From Casimicrobiaceae bacterium (lineage in GTDB: Bacteria > Pseudomonadota > Gammaproteobacteria > Burkholderiales > Casimicrobiaceae): a stretch of DNA of 64,000 nt. The DNA lies in the NCBI GenBank assembly GCA_026646885.1, contig JAPKHK010000002.1:112372-176371 (forward strand). The letters run 5' to 3'. Below the pieces are notes generated by a model. That model had not been told where the DNA came from. It did not search any database and saw nothing but the letters and a program-made list of their open reading frames with translations. The first letter of the stretch is position 1; every line of letters begins with the position of its first letter. The position numbers were made by a program, and so were the translations under genes. Of the stretch, positions 19,424 through 31,499 are shown piece after piece.

Positions 19424-22156
19424 TCAGCTTCTTGTCGGAACGAGATCGATGCGTACGTACACTTCTTCGCGCTGGCCGCGCGGCTCAACGCTGAATCCCA
19501 TGGCCTCCATCATGCGCAGCATGCCCTGGTTGATGGCGAGCACGGTGCCGTCGATGCGCTCGAAGCCACTGTCGCGGGCACAATCCAGCAAGCGTGCGAG
19601 CAAGATTCGCCCGAGGCCGAGATTCTGCCATGAATCTGCCACAACAATTGCAAATTCTGCACTGATGCGATCCGGATTCTGCACATAGCGCGCGACCGCG
19701 ATGATTTGTTCCTCGCTGCCGCTTCCGGCGATAGCCACCAGTGCCATCTCGCGGTCATAGTCGATCTGAGTGAAGCGCGCCAGCATCTCGGGAGGTAGTT
19801 CCGGCAAGTGATGGAGGAAGCGAAGATAGCGGCTGTGATCAGAGAGCTCATGCACGAACTGGCGCTCCATCGCCGCGTCCTCCGGTCGGATGGGGCGAAT
19901 CTGCACTTGTGCGCCGTTCTTGAGCGTGACCTCGCTCTCCAGGTTCTCCGGATAGGGGTGTATGGCCATGTGGCGGTAGTGCACGGGGCGCTCGTCTTGG
20001 TCAGAATCGATGACGATGCGCGCGTCGGCCACGACCGCCCCCCCTTCGTGCGCCATCACCGGATTGAGGTCCATTTCTTTGATCCAGGGGAGCGCACATA
20101 TCATCGCGGAAACCTGCAGCAACAGCGAGACGATGGCCTCTTGGTCAACCGCCGGGAAATGGCGGTAAGCGCCGAGCAACCGCGCTGCCCGAGTGCGGGA
20201 AATGAGGTCGAGGGCAAGCTTGCGATTCAACGGCGGCAGCATGACGGCGGTGTCGCGGAGTGCTTCCACGTCCACGCCGCCCGAGCCGAAACTGATTACG
20301 GGCCCGAAGACCGCGTCGGTGGCCACGCCGATGAGTACCTCGCGCGTATGCTTGAAACGAAGCATGGGCTGCACCACCACTCCCTCGATTCGGGCATCGG
20401 GTCGCAGGGATTGAACTTGCTCCATCATGTCGTTGTACGCGGCGGTGAGCATCCGGCCATTGATCAAATTGAGGCGTACCCCACCCACATCGGATTTGTG
20501 CGTGATGTCTGGGGAGTGAATCTTCAGCACCACCGGGTAGTGAATGGCCCGCGCCGCGGCGCTCGCCTCTTCGAGGCTAGTGGCTAGGCGATGCTGCGGG
20601 ACTTCCACTCCGAATGCGGCCAACAGCTCTTTGGCCTCCAACTCGGTGAGGGTGTCGCGCCCTTCGGCCAGAACGCGCGAGCGCAACGCCAAGGCAGCGT
20701 CGACGTCCGCTCGTGGTAGGAGCGGCAAAGGGGCAGGCACCTGTATCAGCAACTGCTGGTTGCGTTGATAGGCGGCGAGAAAGGAAAACGCCTCGACGCC
20801 ATTCTCCGGAGTGTAGAAGTTGGGCACGCGCGCCGCTTCGAAGAGGCCGCGGATCTCGGCGCTATCGAGCTGGCCCAGCCAGGCCGTGAGGACGGGCTTG
20901 GCGGTGTCCGCGGTGGCACGGATGACCGCCTGGGCGGCCTCCCCCGCAGGGAGGATTCGGGTCGGACAGTAGAGAGCCAGAACTCCGTCCACACCCGCAT
21001 CGGCGAGCACGCCGCGAACCGCCGCCTCCAAGCGTGTCGCGGTTGCGTCGCCGATGATGTCCACCGGGTTGGCGTGCGACCAGTGCGACGGCAGCACGGC
21101 GTCGAGCGCCCGCAGAGTATCCGCGCCAAGGGTTGCGAGGCTCACATCGTTCTCTGCTGCGCAATCCGCCGCCATCACGCCGGGACCTCCCCCATTTGTG
21201 ACAACCGCCAACCGATTGCCTCGGGGAATGCGCCCCGCTCCCAAGATGCGCGCCGCAGAAAAAAGCTGCGTATACGTTTTCACGCGCACGCTCCCGCTGC
21301 GGCGTAATGCTGCTGCGAATACCGCGTCGGACCCGACCAGCGAACCGGTGTGACTTGTGGCTGCGCGCGTGCCGCTTTCATGACGCCCAGCCTTGAGCAC
21401 CACCACGGGTTTGGTGCGCGCGGCCGCGCGCAGGGAAGAAAGGAAACGGCGAGCATCACGAATACCTTCGACATAAAGCAGGATGGCATCCGTTTCCGCG
21501 TCGGACACTAGATAGTCGATTGCCTCGCCGAAGTCCACATCGGCGGCTGCGCCGAGCGAGATGACCGTGGAAAAGCCCAAGCCGGCCGGTTTCGCCCAAT
21601 CCAGGATAGCCGCGCAAATGGCGCCGGACTGTGACACCAACCCAAGCCTGCCGCGCACGGCGTTGGTGTGGGCGAACGTGGCATTGAGATTGATGCTTGT
21701 GCGCATAAGGCCAATGCAATTCGGTCCGAGAAGGCGGATACCCAGTTCCCGGGCGAGTTCCACCAGCGCGCGCTGGCGCTCCCGTCCTGGTTCGCCCATT
21801 TCCGCATAGCCTGCGGTGAGAATTACCGCAGCAGGGATGCCCACTGCCGCCGCGTCTTTCAGCGTCGGCTCGACCGCGTCCACCGGAGTCACCACGATCG
21901 CCAGGTCGACTGCATGGGGCAGTTGGCGCAGGGATTGCAGACAAGGCCGATCCAGCACTTGCTCATACTTGGGATTCACCGGGTGAATGGGTCCGGTGAA
22001 TCCTCCTTGCAACAGATTCTCAAGCACGAGGCGGCCCAGCTTGAGCGGTTTCTCGGTAGCTCCCACCAAGGCGACTGAACGGGGGGAAAACATGGGCGTC
22101 AGATAATGGACATCGGAGCCCTCGGAAATGCTTCTCGGCAAGAATTTGACCTTCAT
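19424..22156 (-). CDS. acyl-CoA synthetase (ADP-forming)-like protein fused to GNAT acetyltransferase (Pat/PatZ architecture)
   Basis: About 910 residues. In order: a CoA-binding domain (SPRSVALVGATEKPLKLGR), a succinyl-CoA-ligase-like flavodoxin domain (GLVSQSGAICAAILDWA), an ATP-grasp domain (ELEAKELLAAFGVEVP, then VVLKIHSPDITHKSDVGGV) and a C-terminal GNAT domain (about residues 740-910, with LGLGRILLARLLDCARDSGF as the acetyl-CoA loop). This is the architecture of the protein lysine acetyltransferase Pat/PatZ, which acetylates and inactivates enzymes such as acetyl-CoA synthetase. The SHTGSLVGSD segment keeps the His used for phosphotransfer in active synthetases, so synthetase activity is not excluded. 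The start at 22156 has GGTGGG upstream. Confidence 0.88.
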   Translation of the reverse strand: MKVKFLPRSISEGSDVHYLTPMFSPRSVALVGATEKPLKLGRLVLENLLQGGFTGPIHPVNPKYEQVLDRPCLQSLRQLPHAVDLAIVVTPVDAVEPTLKDAAAVGIPAAVILTAGYAEMGEPGRERQRALVELARELGIRLLGPNCIGLMRTSINLNATFAHTNAVRGRLGLVSQSGAICAAILDWAKPAGLGFSTVISLGAAADVDFGEAIDYLVSDAETDAILLYVEGIRDARRFLSSLRAAARTKPVVVLKAGRHESGTRAATSHTGSLVGSDAVFAAALRRSGSVRVKTYTQLFSAARILGAGRIPRGNRLAVVTNGGGPGVMAADCAAENDVSLATLGADTLRALDAVLPSHWSHANPVDIIGDATATRLEAAVRGVLADAGVDGVLALYCPTRILPAGEAAQAVIRATADTAKPVLTAWLGQLDSAEIRGLFEAARVPNFYTPENGVEAFSFLAAYQRNQQLLIQVPAPLPLLPRADVDAALALRSRVLAEGRDTLTELEAKELLAAFGVEVPQHRLATSLEEASAAARAIHYPVVLKIHSPDITHKSDVGGVRLNLINGRMLTAAYNDMMEQVQSLRPDARIEGVVVQPMLRFKHTREVLIGVATDAVFGPVISFGSGGVDVEALRDTAVMLPPLNRKLALDLISRTRAARLLGAYRHFPAVDQEAIVSLLLQVSAMICALPWIKEMDLNPVMAHEGGAVVADARIVIDSDQDERPVHYRHMAIHPYPENLESEVTLKNGAQVQIRPIRPEDAAMERQFVHELSDHSRYLRFLHHLPELPPEMLARFTQIDYDREMALVAIAGSGSEEQIIAVARYVQNPDRISAEFAIVVADSWQNLGLGRILLARLLDCARDSGFERIDGTVLAINQGMLRMMEAMGFSVEPRGQREEVYVRIDLVPTRS

Positions 22157-22269
22157 GCCCACCATTCTACCCGCCCAGGTGTTGCAGCTGTTTGTAAGAC
22201 GTTGGGGCGGATACGCGGACACACGGCCCGCCTTCTCAAGTGGCGGGCGATATTGGGAATCTCGTTGAA

Positions 22270-22298
22270 TTGTCGCGAACGCGCTTCTACGCTATCAT
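22270..22298 (+). promoter_or_regulatory. probable tRNA-Ser promoter
   Basis: TTGTCG at 22270-22275, 17-nt spacer, TATCAT at 22293-22298, ending 12 nt before the mature tRNA. Confidence 0.6.
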
Positions 22299-22310
22299 TC
22301 CGCCCTTCGC

Positions 22311-22400
22311 GGAGAGATGGATGAGTGGTTTAAGTCGCACGCCTGGAAAGCGTGTTCAGGTGAAAGCCTGACGGGGGTTCGAATCCCCCTCTCTCCGCCA
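22311..22400 (+). tRNA. tRNA-Ser (anticodon GGA)
   Basis: A 90-nt class II tRNA with encoded CCA. The acceptor stem GGAGAGA pairs with TCTCTCC, the anticodon loop is CTGGAAA (anticodon GGA at 22345-22347), there is a long variable arm (CAGGTGAAAGCCTG), and the T-arm is GGGGG-TTCGAAT-CCCCC. It reads the UCC/UCU Ser codons. Confidence 0.97.
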
Positions 22401-22519
22401 GTCACCTGTTGAGGCCACGCCGATACTGCGCGGGCTGCCAGCATTTCCACACACGGTGAGCCTTTCTGGAGCCTTGGAGGAATTTCCCGGGCCTGTTCGC
22501 CCTTTTATTGTCGCCGGAA

Positions 22520-22548
22520 TTGTGGAAGAATCGTCCTCAGTGTATAGC
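22520..22548 (+). promoter_or_regulatory. probable rppH promoter
   Basis: TTGTGG at 22520-22525, 17-nt spacer, TATAGC at 22543-22548. Transcription would start around 22555, only about 8 nt before the ATG, so the mRNA may be nearly leaderless. Confidence 0.45.
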
Positions 22549-22562
22549 TTTGGGTGTACGAG

Positions 22563-23138
22563 ATGCTGGATCGGGATGGTTACCGCCCGAACGTTGCCAT
22601 CGTCATCGCCAACCATAGAAACCAGGTCTTTTGGGGCAAGCGGATACGTGAACATTCGTGGCAGTTCCCGCAAGGGGGCATAAATCCAGGAGAGTCGCCC
22701 GAGCAGGCGATGTTCCGGGAGCTGGCCGAGGAAGTCGGCCTGCAGCCGCAGCATGTGCGGGTACTGGGTCGCACCAAGGACTGGTTGCGGTATGACGTGC
22801 CGGTCAACTGGATTCGGCGCGAGTGGCGTGGCAGCTACCGCGGGCAGAAGCAGATTTGGTATTTGCTCCGCTTGGTCGGCCGGGATTGTGATTTTTCGCT
22901 GCGAGCGAGCGATCACCCCGAGTTCGACGCTTGGCGCTGGAGCGACTACTGGGTGCCTCTGGATGGGGTAATCGAATTCAAGCGCGAGGTCTACCGCCGC
23001 GCTCTGCTTGAGTTGGAGCGGTTCCTCTATGCCCGCCCGCATAATCGCAAGGAGCGGCTGTTTGGCGTGCCCCTGGGTGCCGTGCCGCAGACCTACGCTT
23101 TGGGTGAAGACGCCGCGGAACGCAGCGACGCTGGTTGA
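22563..23138 (+). CDS. rppH: RNA pyrophosphohydrolase (Nudix)
   Basis: A 191-residue Nudix hydrolase that removes pyrophosphate from the 5' end of mRNA and so starts RNase E-dependent decay. The N-terminus [17 protein letters not shown] and the Nudix box [20 protein letters not shown] are diagnostic for the RppH branch. The [20 protein letters not shown] and KQIWYLLRL segments also match, and the protein has a C-terminal tail. The ATG at 22563 lies nine nt after an in-frame GTG and matches the family N-terminus. Confidence 0.95.
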   Translation: MLDRDGYRPNVAIVIANHRNQVFWGKRIREHSWQFPQGGINPGESPEQAMFRELAEEVGLQPQHVRVLGRTKDWLRYDVPVNWIRREWRGSYRGQKQIWYLLRLVGRDCDFSLRASDHPEFDAWRWSDYWVPLDGVIEFKREVYRRALLELERFLYARPHNRKERLFGVPLGAVPQTYALGEDAAERSDAG

Positions 23139-23156
23139 ACTAGACCCACCGATGCG

Positions 23157-23187
23157 CGCGGGGGAGCCCGCCAATGGCTCCTCCGCG
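23157..23187. terminator. hairpin between convergent rppH and Yip1-like gene
   Basis: A 12-bp stem (CGCGGGGGAGCC with GGCTCCTCCGCG, one G-T pair) with a 7-nt loop lies between the two stop codons. No T-run follows on either strand, so termination is likely but not certain. Confidence 0.45.
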
Positions 23188-23206
23188 GATCTTGCCGCCC
23201 GCCGGC

Positions 23207-23803
23207 CTATTGCAGACCAGGCATCCCGAACTTGGGCGTAGGCATGATTAGCGCGCCCGCGGCACTGAAGACGAACATCAGCACGATGCCGCAAATGACC
23301 GCCACTACGGTGTACCCTACCGCCTTTTCTTGCGGTGACTTCATCATCACTGGGAGGCCGAGGTAGAGCAGGTAGAAGCTGTAGAGCCCCAGAATGGCGA
23401 GGATGCCCAATCCAGGAATCATGTGGAAGATGCTCGCCACCCACGCTGCGGTATAGGAATAAGCGGTGGTCTTCAGGGCTTGCAGGAAGTTCTTCTCGCC
23501 GCCGAAGCTCGGCGCCAGCGCATCGATGATCAGTGCCATGATGTAGACCCCGGCCAAGGCAAGAACGTATTGCACGATGGCGCCGGCCACCCCCGAGCCG
23601 ATGGGCACACGGTAAGTGCCGATCATGGGCAGAGACATTCCGATCAGAGAATAGCCTATGAAACCGGCAACCGCGGGAATGGCTGCGAGGATCATGACGT
23701 AAGACGTATAGAGCGTTTTCAGATCGGTTGCTTCACCGGCAATGGCCGGCCACTCGGTCTTGGGGCTCATCAAGATATTCTTGACGCGATCCACCAGTTT
23801 CAT
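23207..23803 (-). CDS. Yip1 domain membrane protein
   Basis: A 198-residue integral membrane protein with about five TM segments. The N-terminal soluble stretch LVDRVKNILMSPKTEWPAI followed by hydrophobic helices is typical of the Yip1 family in proteobacteria, whose role is unknown. A GAGGAG ribosome-binding site precedes the ATG. It is not obviously in an operon; it converges on rppH and lies 240 nt from proB, with nothing recognisable in that gap. Confidence 0.8.
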   Translation of the reverse strand: MKLVDRVKNILMSPKTEWPAIAGEATDLKTLYTSYVMILAAIPAVAGFIGYSLIGMSLPMIGTYRVPIGSGVAGAIVQYVLALAGVYIMALIIDALAPSFGGEKNFLQALKTTAYSYTAAWVASIFHMIPGLGILAILGLYSFYLLYLGLPVMMKSPQEKAVGYTVVAVICGIVLMFVFSAAGALIMPTPKFGMPGLQ

Positions 23804-24043
23804 GGGGACTCCTCTCCTTGTTGGTCTTCGATCAACGCGCCAGAAGAACTGCGTTGAGCGTGCCGCGAACGACTCCGGTCTGCGGGAACGAAACTTCTGG
23901 CGCAGCGCTAGTGCCGCGAATGGTATGCCCGATAGCCATTACTGCGCAAGTATTGCGGCACAAAGTCTCGGTGGTAGGTCTTCGCGCTCAGCCATCGAGC
24001 TGCCGCCGCTAGGCTTTCGGCGTGCGCGGCGGGACCAAAGGCG

Positions 24044-27863
<3,820 letters not shown>

Positions 27864-27902
27864 GATTCCAAGCCTTCACGACGCGGTGACGCGACGCGAA
27901 CG

Positions 27903-27923
27903 AAAAAGGCAGCCGAAGCTGCC
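27903..27923 (-). terminator. rho-independent terminator of rpmE
   Basis: On the minus strand GGCAGC-TTCG-GCTGCC is followed by five T. It lies 36 nt after the rpmE stop. Confidence 0.85.
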
Positions 27924-27958
27924 TTTCGCCGGTGACTGTTTGGACGCCCGTTGGCGCA

Positions 27959-28180
27959 TCATGCCGCCGTAGACGCGGCCTTGCTGCCGTACTTCTGGCG
28001 GAACTTCTCCACCCGACCGGCGGTGTCGACGATCTTCTGCTTGCCGGTATAGAACGGATGGCAGGCCGAGCACACTTCCACATGCAGGGGCTTGGTCACT
28101 GTCGAACGCGTGGTGAATGTGTTGCCGCAGCTGCAAGCCACCTGAATATCGGCGTACTGCGGATGGATATTGGCCTTCAT
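27959..28180 (-). CDS. rpmE: 50S ribosomal protein L31
   Basis: A 73-residue protein of the zinc-binding (C+) L31 type. The Cys pairs CSC (about 16-18) and CSAC (about 37-40) are all present, as is the HPFYTGKQK motif. The ATG at 28180 is followed by [12 protein letters not shown], the expected N-terminus; the longer open frame is non-coding. Its own promoter and terminator flank it. Confidence 0.96.
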   Translation of the reverse strand: MKANIHPQYADIQVACSCGNTFTTRSTVTKPLHVEVCSACHPFYTGKQKIVDTAGRVEKFRQKYGSKAASTAA

Positions 28181-28241
28181 AACTATCCCCAAAACTAGTG
28201 AGACCGCGCCGCCCGGTCGGCGGTCTGGCGACAAGCCGCGA

Positions 28242-28270
28242 ATTATGAAGGTTTTTGTTGCACCGCGCAA
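28242..28270 (-). promoter_or_regulatory. probable rpmE promoter
   Basis: On the minus strand TTGCGC (28270-28265), 17-nt spacer, CATAAT (28247-28242). It lies about 60 nt upstream of the rpmE start. Confidence 0.6.
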
Positions 28271-28354
28271 GGGCATCGCAGCGGCGCGTCGTCGAAGACC
28301 AGGCGCAAGGCGGCGTGTCGTCCCGCGCTTGGCGGGGTGCCACAACTCGGGCGG

Positions 28355-28876
28355 TCAATCGGCCGGCAAAGGACTCCAGCCATAGCGCAGTTCGGGAATG
28401 CGCTCGCCGCTCGGCAATTCCCAGATCGCGCGCTCCATTTGCCGACCGCCCACGTGCTCATAGAAGCGCCTCGCCGGCAGATTCTGCTCGAACACCCAGA
28501 GATGCATGCATTGCCCGGCGGCGACCTGCCTCAGCCAGAGGCGCCCGCGACCCAGCAATTCTCCGCCGATGCCGCGACCTTTGGCCTGCGGATGCACATG
28601 CAGATTCTCCAGACGGGCACCCCACGCGGGGTCGGAGTCGAGCAAGAGGCATACGAAACCCAGAAGACTCGGGCCCTCACGCGCGGTAAGCACGAGCTGG
28701 CTCTCGGGCGCCCCCTGGGCAAGGCGCGCGACCCAGCTTGCGCGATGTTCTTCCACCAAGGGCCCATCCAAGAGATGGTCGGGCAGGATGCCACGATAGG
28801 TTCGCCGCCAGCTCAAGGCATGGAGGTCGGCGAGAGCATCGGCGTCTTCGCTTGTTGCGCGGACAATGTCGGTCAT
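28355..28876 (-). CDS. GNAT family N-acetyltransferase
   Basis: A 173-residue acetyltransferase. The fold marks are the N-terminal IVRATSEDADALADLHALSW, the central beta strands (LLGFVCLLLDSDPAWG), the LHVHPQAKGRGIGGELLG acetyl-CoA loop, and a typical end with RFYEHVGGRQ. The acceptor is unknown. The ATG at 28876 gives the standard GNAT start; the ribosome-binding site is weak. Confidence 0.85.
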   Translation of the reverse strand: MTDIVRATSEDADALADLHALSWRRTYRGILPDHLLDGPLVEEHRASWVARLAQGAPESQLVLTAREGPSLLGFVCLLLDSDPAWGARLENLHVHPQAKGRGIGGELLGRGRLWLRQVAAGQCMHLWVFEQNLPARRFYEHVGGRQMERAIWELPSGERIPELRYGWSPLPAD

Positions 28877-28971
28877 CGAGGTTGGAAAAAAGCGGCACGT
28901 GGCGGGTTGGGGCATTCTATCAAGTTGGCGCTGGCGGTATGATGGCGTGGAAGTCGTCTCTGGGAGTGCCG

Positions 28972-30072
28972 ATGAATCCCCTGCGGTTCCTTCACCTTGC
29001 CAGCGGGCTCTTGGCGATTGCCGCGGTTGAGGCGGCGGAGTTGCCCCTTGAGCGCATCAAGCTGCCGCCCGGTTTTGCCATCGAAGTCTATGCGCGGGTG
29101 CCCAACGCGCGGGCCATGGCTTGGGGCGAGCGCGGGACCTTGTTCGTCGGCTCGATGAGCGAGGGCAAAGTGTATGCCGTACGCGAGCGGGCCGGCGGCC
29201 CGCGCGAGGTGCTGACGCTGGCGCAAGGCCTGGCGCGGCCGGTGGGGGTGGCGTTTCGCGCCGGGGCGCTTTATGTTTCCGCCATCGACCGCATTCTGCG
29301 CTTCGATCGTATCGAAGAGCGGCTGGGGCAGGCTCCGCTGCCGTCGAAGCTCGCCGCCGAGTTTCCCAGTGACCGTCACCATGGCTGGAAATTCATCGCT
29401 TTCGGTCCCGACGGCTGGCTGTACGTGCCCGTGGGCGCGCCCTGCAATATCTGCGAGCCTGACTCGGAAAAGTACGCCAACATCCAGCGCATCTCGCCCG
29501 ATGGCAAGGCCCGCGAAGTCTATGCGCGCGGCGTGCGTAACACCGTGGGTTTCGACTGGCATCCGCAAACCGGCGAGCTTTGGTTCACCGACAACGGCCG
29601 CGACTTTTTGGGCAATGATCTGCCGCCCGATGAATTGAATCATGCCTCCGCCCCGGGCCAGCATTTCGGCTACCCCTATTGTCACGGCAAGAACATTGCC
29701 GACCCGGATTTCGGCAAAAAGCGAAGCTGCGCGGAATCGCGGCCGCCAGCGCAGGAACTGGGCGCGCATGTGGCGAGCCTAGGCATGCGTTTCTACACTG
29801 GCAAACAATTCCCCGCCAAGTTCCAGGGCCAGATTTTCATCGCCGAACACGGTTCTTGGAACCGCCACGAAAAAGCCGGCTATCGCATCAGCCTGGTGCG
29901 CCTGGAAGGTGCGCGCGCCGTTTCTTACGAGCCCTTTGCCGAGGGCTGGCTGCAAGGCCAGAGCGCCTGGGGGCGCCCGGCCGACGTGCTGGTTGCGCCG
30001 GACGGGGCGCTGCTGGTTGCCGACGACCATGCCGGTGCCATTTATCGCATCTCTTATCGCCCGCCCCCCTGA
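28972..30072 (+). CDS. secreted PQQ-type sugar/sorbosone dehydrogenase-like beta-propeller protein
   Basis: A 366-residue protein with a cleavable signal peptide (ending about residue 22, VEAAE) and a six-bladed beta-propeller of the GSDH/L-sorbosone dehydrogenase family. Indicators are LPPGFAIEVYARVPNARAMA, ARGVRNTVGFDWHPQTGELW, the FTDNGRDFLGNDLPPDELN segment, HGSWNRHEKAGYRI and DHAGAIYRI. Related proteins oxidise aldoses in the periplasm with PQQ. A Cys-containing CNICE segment and the LPPGFAIEVYA type suggest the sorbosone branch. A GGGAG ribosome-binding site supports the ATG at 28972. No PQQ synthesis genes are in the window. Confidence 0.85.
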   Translation: MNPLRFLHLASGLLAIAAVEAAELPLERIKLPPGFAIEVYARVPNARAMAWGERGTLFVGSMSEGKVYAVRERAGGPREVLTLAQGLARPVGVAFRAGALYVSAIDRILRFDRIEERLGQAPLPSKLAAEFPSDRHHGWKFIAFGPDGWLYVPVGAPCNICEPDSEKYANIQRISPDGKAREVYARGVRNTVGFDWHPQTGELWFTDNGRDFLGNDLPPDELNHASAPGQHFGYPYCHGKNIADPDFGKKRSCAESRPPAQELGAHVASLGMRFYTGKQFPAKFQGQIFIAEHGSWNRHEKAGYRISLVRLEGARAVSYEPFAEGWLQGQSAWGRPADVLVAPDGALLVADDHAGAIYRISYRPPP

Positions 30073-30085
30073 GGGCGCGCCACGC

Positions 30086-30511
30086 TCAGGTCGCCACTTG
30101 GCTGTGCCACCAGATCCAGCATTCGCGGCATAAGCCATCATCGCCGAACTCGGCGCGCAAGGCGCCGTCAAGCACCAGGCGCGGTAGGGGATCGCCGGGG
30201 CGGCGGGCCAGCAGATTGGTGCCGGTGGAAGCGGCCCAGATCTTGAAGAGTTCTTCCGACGCCACTTGGTAAGTGGTGTGCCAATGGGCGATGCCGCTGC
30301 CGGCGCCGCGCGCCAGGACTTCGAAGGTCACTTTGACGTCCTCTTGTAGCTTCACGCGCTGCCAATAGGCCGCCAGCTCCCCGTGACCGCGCTGCACGGC
30401 AAACGGTGTGTTGTGATACGCGCCCCGCGGGGCGAACAAGGCGCAGAAAAGCTCCTCGTCGCGTTGCTCCCAGGCCTGCTGGTAGCCCCGCATGAAGCCG
30501 TCGATATCCAT
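30086..30511 (-). CDS. NTF2-like (SnoaL) domain protein
   Basis: A 141-residue single-domain alpha+beta cone-fold protein. It starts DIDGFMRGYQQAWEQRDEELF, a typical SnoaL/NTF2 helix, and ends ECWIWWHSQVAT. Its role is unknown. A GGAGG ribosome-binding site supports the start at 30511. It lies 113 nt downstream of prk on the same strand and may be the tail of the cbb operon. Confidence 0.75.
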   Translation of the reverse strand: MDIDGFMRGYQQAWEQRDEELFCALFAPRGAYHNTPFAVQRGHGELAAYWQRVKLQEDVKVTFEVLARGAGSGIAHWHTTYQVASEELFKIWAASTGTNLLARRPGDPLPRLVLDGALRAEFGDDGLCRECWIWWHSQVAT

Positions 30512-30624
30512 GTCGCTGCCCTCCTTTTTGACGAAGGGCAGAGTGTAGCAAACTGGCGTTTCGCGGCGCAGCCTTGCGGCGCGGCGCCCCATCGCAAGCA
30601 GCGCGTCAAGGCGATGCCTGGCCG

Positions 30625-31497
30625 CTAGGCGCGCTTGCGGTTTTCCATCAGGCGCAAGATCAGGGGCGTGAAAATGAGCTGCATCGCCAGTTCCATCTTG
30701 CCGCCAGGCACGACGATGATGTTGGGGCGGGACATGAAGGAATCGTGCACCATGGTGAGCAGATAGGGGAAATCGATGCCCTTGGGGTTGGCGAAGCGGA
30801 TCACCACGAAGCTCTCGTCCGCGGTGGGGATGTCGCGGGCAATAAAAGGGTTCGAGGTGTCCACGGTGGGCACGCGTTGAAAGTTGATGTGAGTGCGCGA
30901 GAATTGCGGGGTGATGTAGTTGATGTAGTCTGGCATGCGGCGCAGCACGGTGTCGACCACCGCTTCGGTGGAATAGCCGCGGGTGCGCTGATCGCGATGG
31001 AGCTTCTGAATCCATTCGAGATTGATGATGGGCACCACGCCGACTAGGAGGTCGGGATACTGGGCGACGTTGATTTTGTCGGTCACCACCGCGCCATGGA
31101 GGCCTTCATAGAATAGAAGATCGGTGTTTTCCGGCAAGGCCGTCCAGGGCGTAAACGTGCCGGCTTCCTGGCCGCAGGCGGCGGCTTCGTCTTCATTGTG
31201 CAGATAGCGGCGCACCGAGCCAGTGCCGCTGATGCCATATTGCCTGAATAGGCCGGCCAACTCTTCGAGGAGGTTTGCTTCGGGCCCGAAATGGCTGAAG
31301 TTGAGGTTGCCTGTCTGGCGCGCTTCCTCCATCGCGACGCGCATCGCCTTGCGGTCATGGCGGTGGAAGGAATCGCCCTCGACGATGCCGGCCTGGAGCT
31401 TCTCGCGCCGAAAGATGTGCTCGAAGGTGCGGGTCACGGTCGAGGTGCCCGCGCCCGATGAGCCGGTGATGGCGATAATGGGATGCCGAGTGGACAT
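30625..31497 (-). CDS. cbbP: phosphoribulokinase
   Basis: A 290-residue Calvin-cycle kinase making ribulose 1,5-bisphosphate from ribulose 5-phosphate and ATP. It has the P-loop GSSGAGTSTVTRTF, GDSFHRHDRKAM, the NFSHFGPEANL block with the catalytic Asp/His context, and YEGLHG. The size and the sequence match the proteobacterial octameric type. It begins 2 nt after the fbp stop, so fbp and prk are co-translated, and together with cbbM provide the diagnostic Calvin-cycle steps. Confidence 0.97.
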   Translation of the reverse strand: MSTRHPIIAITGSSGAGTSTVTRTFEHIFRREKLQAGIVEGDSFHRHDRKAMRVAMEEARQTGNLNFSHFGPEANLLEELAGLFRQYGISGTGSVRRYLHNEDEAAACGQEAGTFTPWTALPENTDLLFYEGLHGAVVTDKINVAQYPDLLVGVVPIINLEWIQKLHRDQRTRGYSTEAVVDTVLRRMPDYINYITPQFSRTHINFQRVPTVDTSNPFIARDIPTADESFVVIRFANPKGIDFPYLLTMVHDSFMSRPNIIVVPGGKMELAMQLIFTPLILRLMENRKRA

Positions 31498-31499
31498 GA

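Noticed and set aside
22356..23444. 362-codon minus-strand frame covering part of tRNA-Ser and rppH
   Set aside because: It runs through a tRNA and an intact Nudix gene, with no family resemblance.
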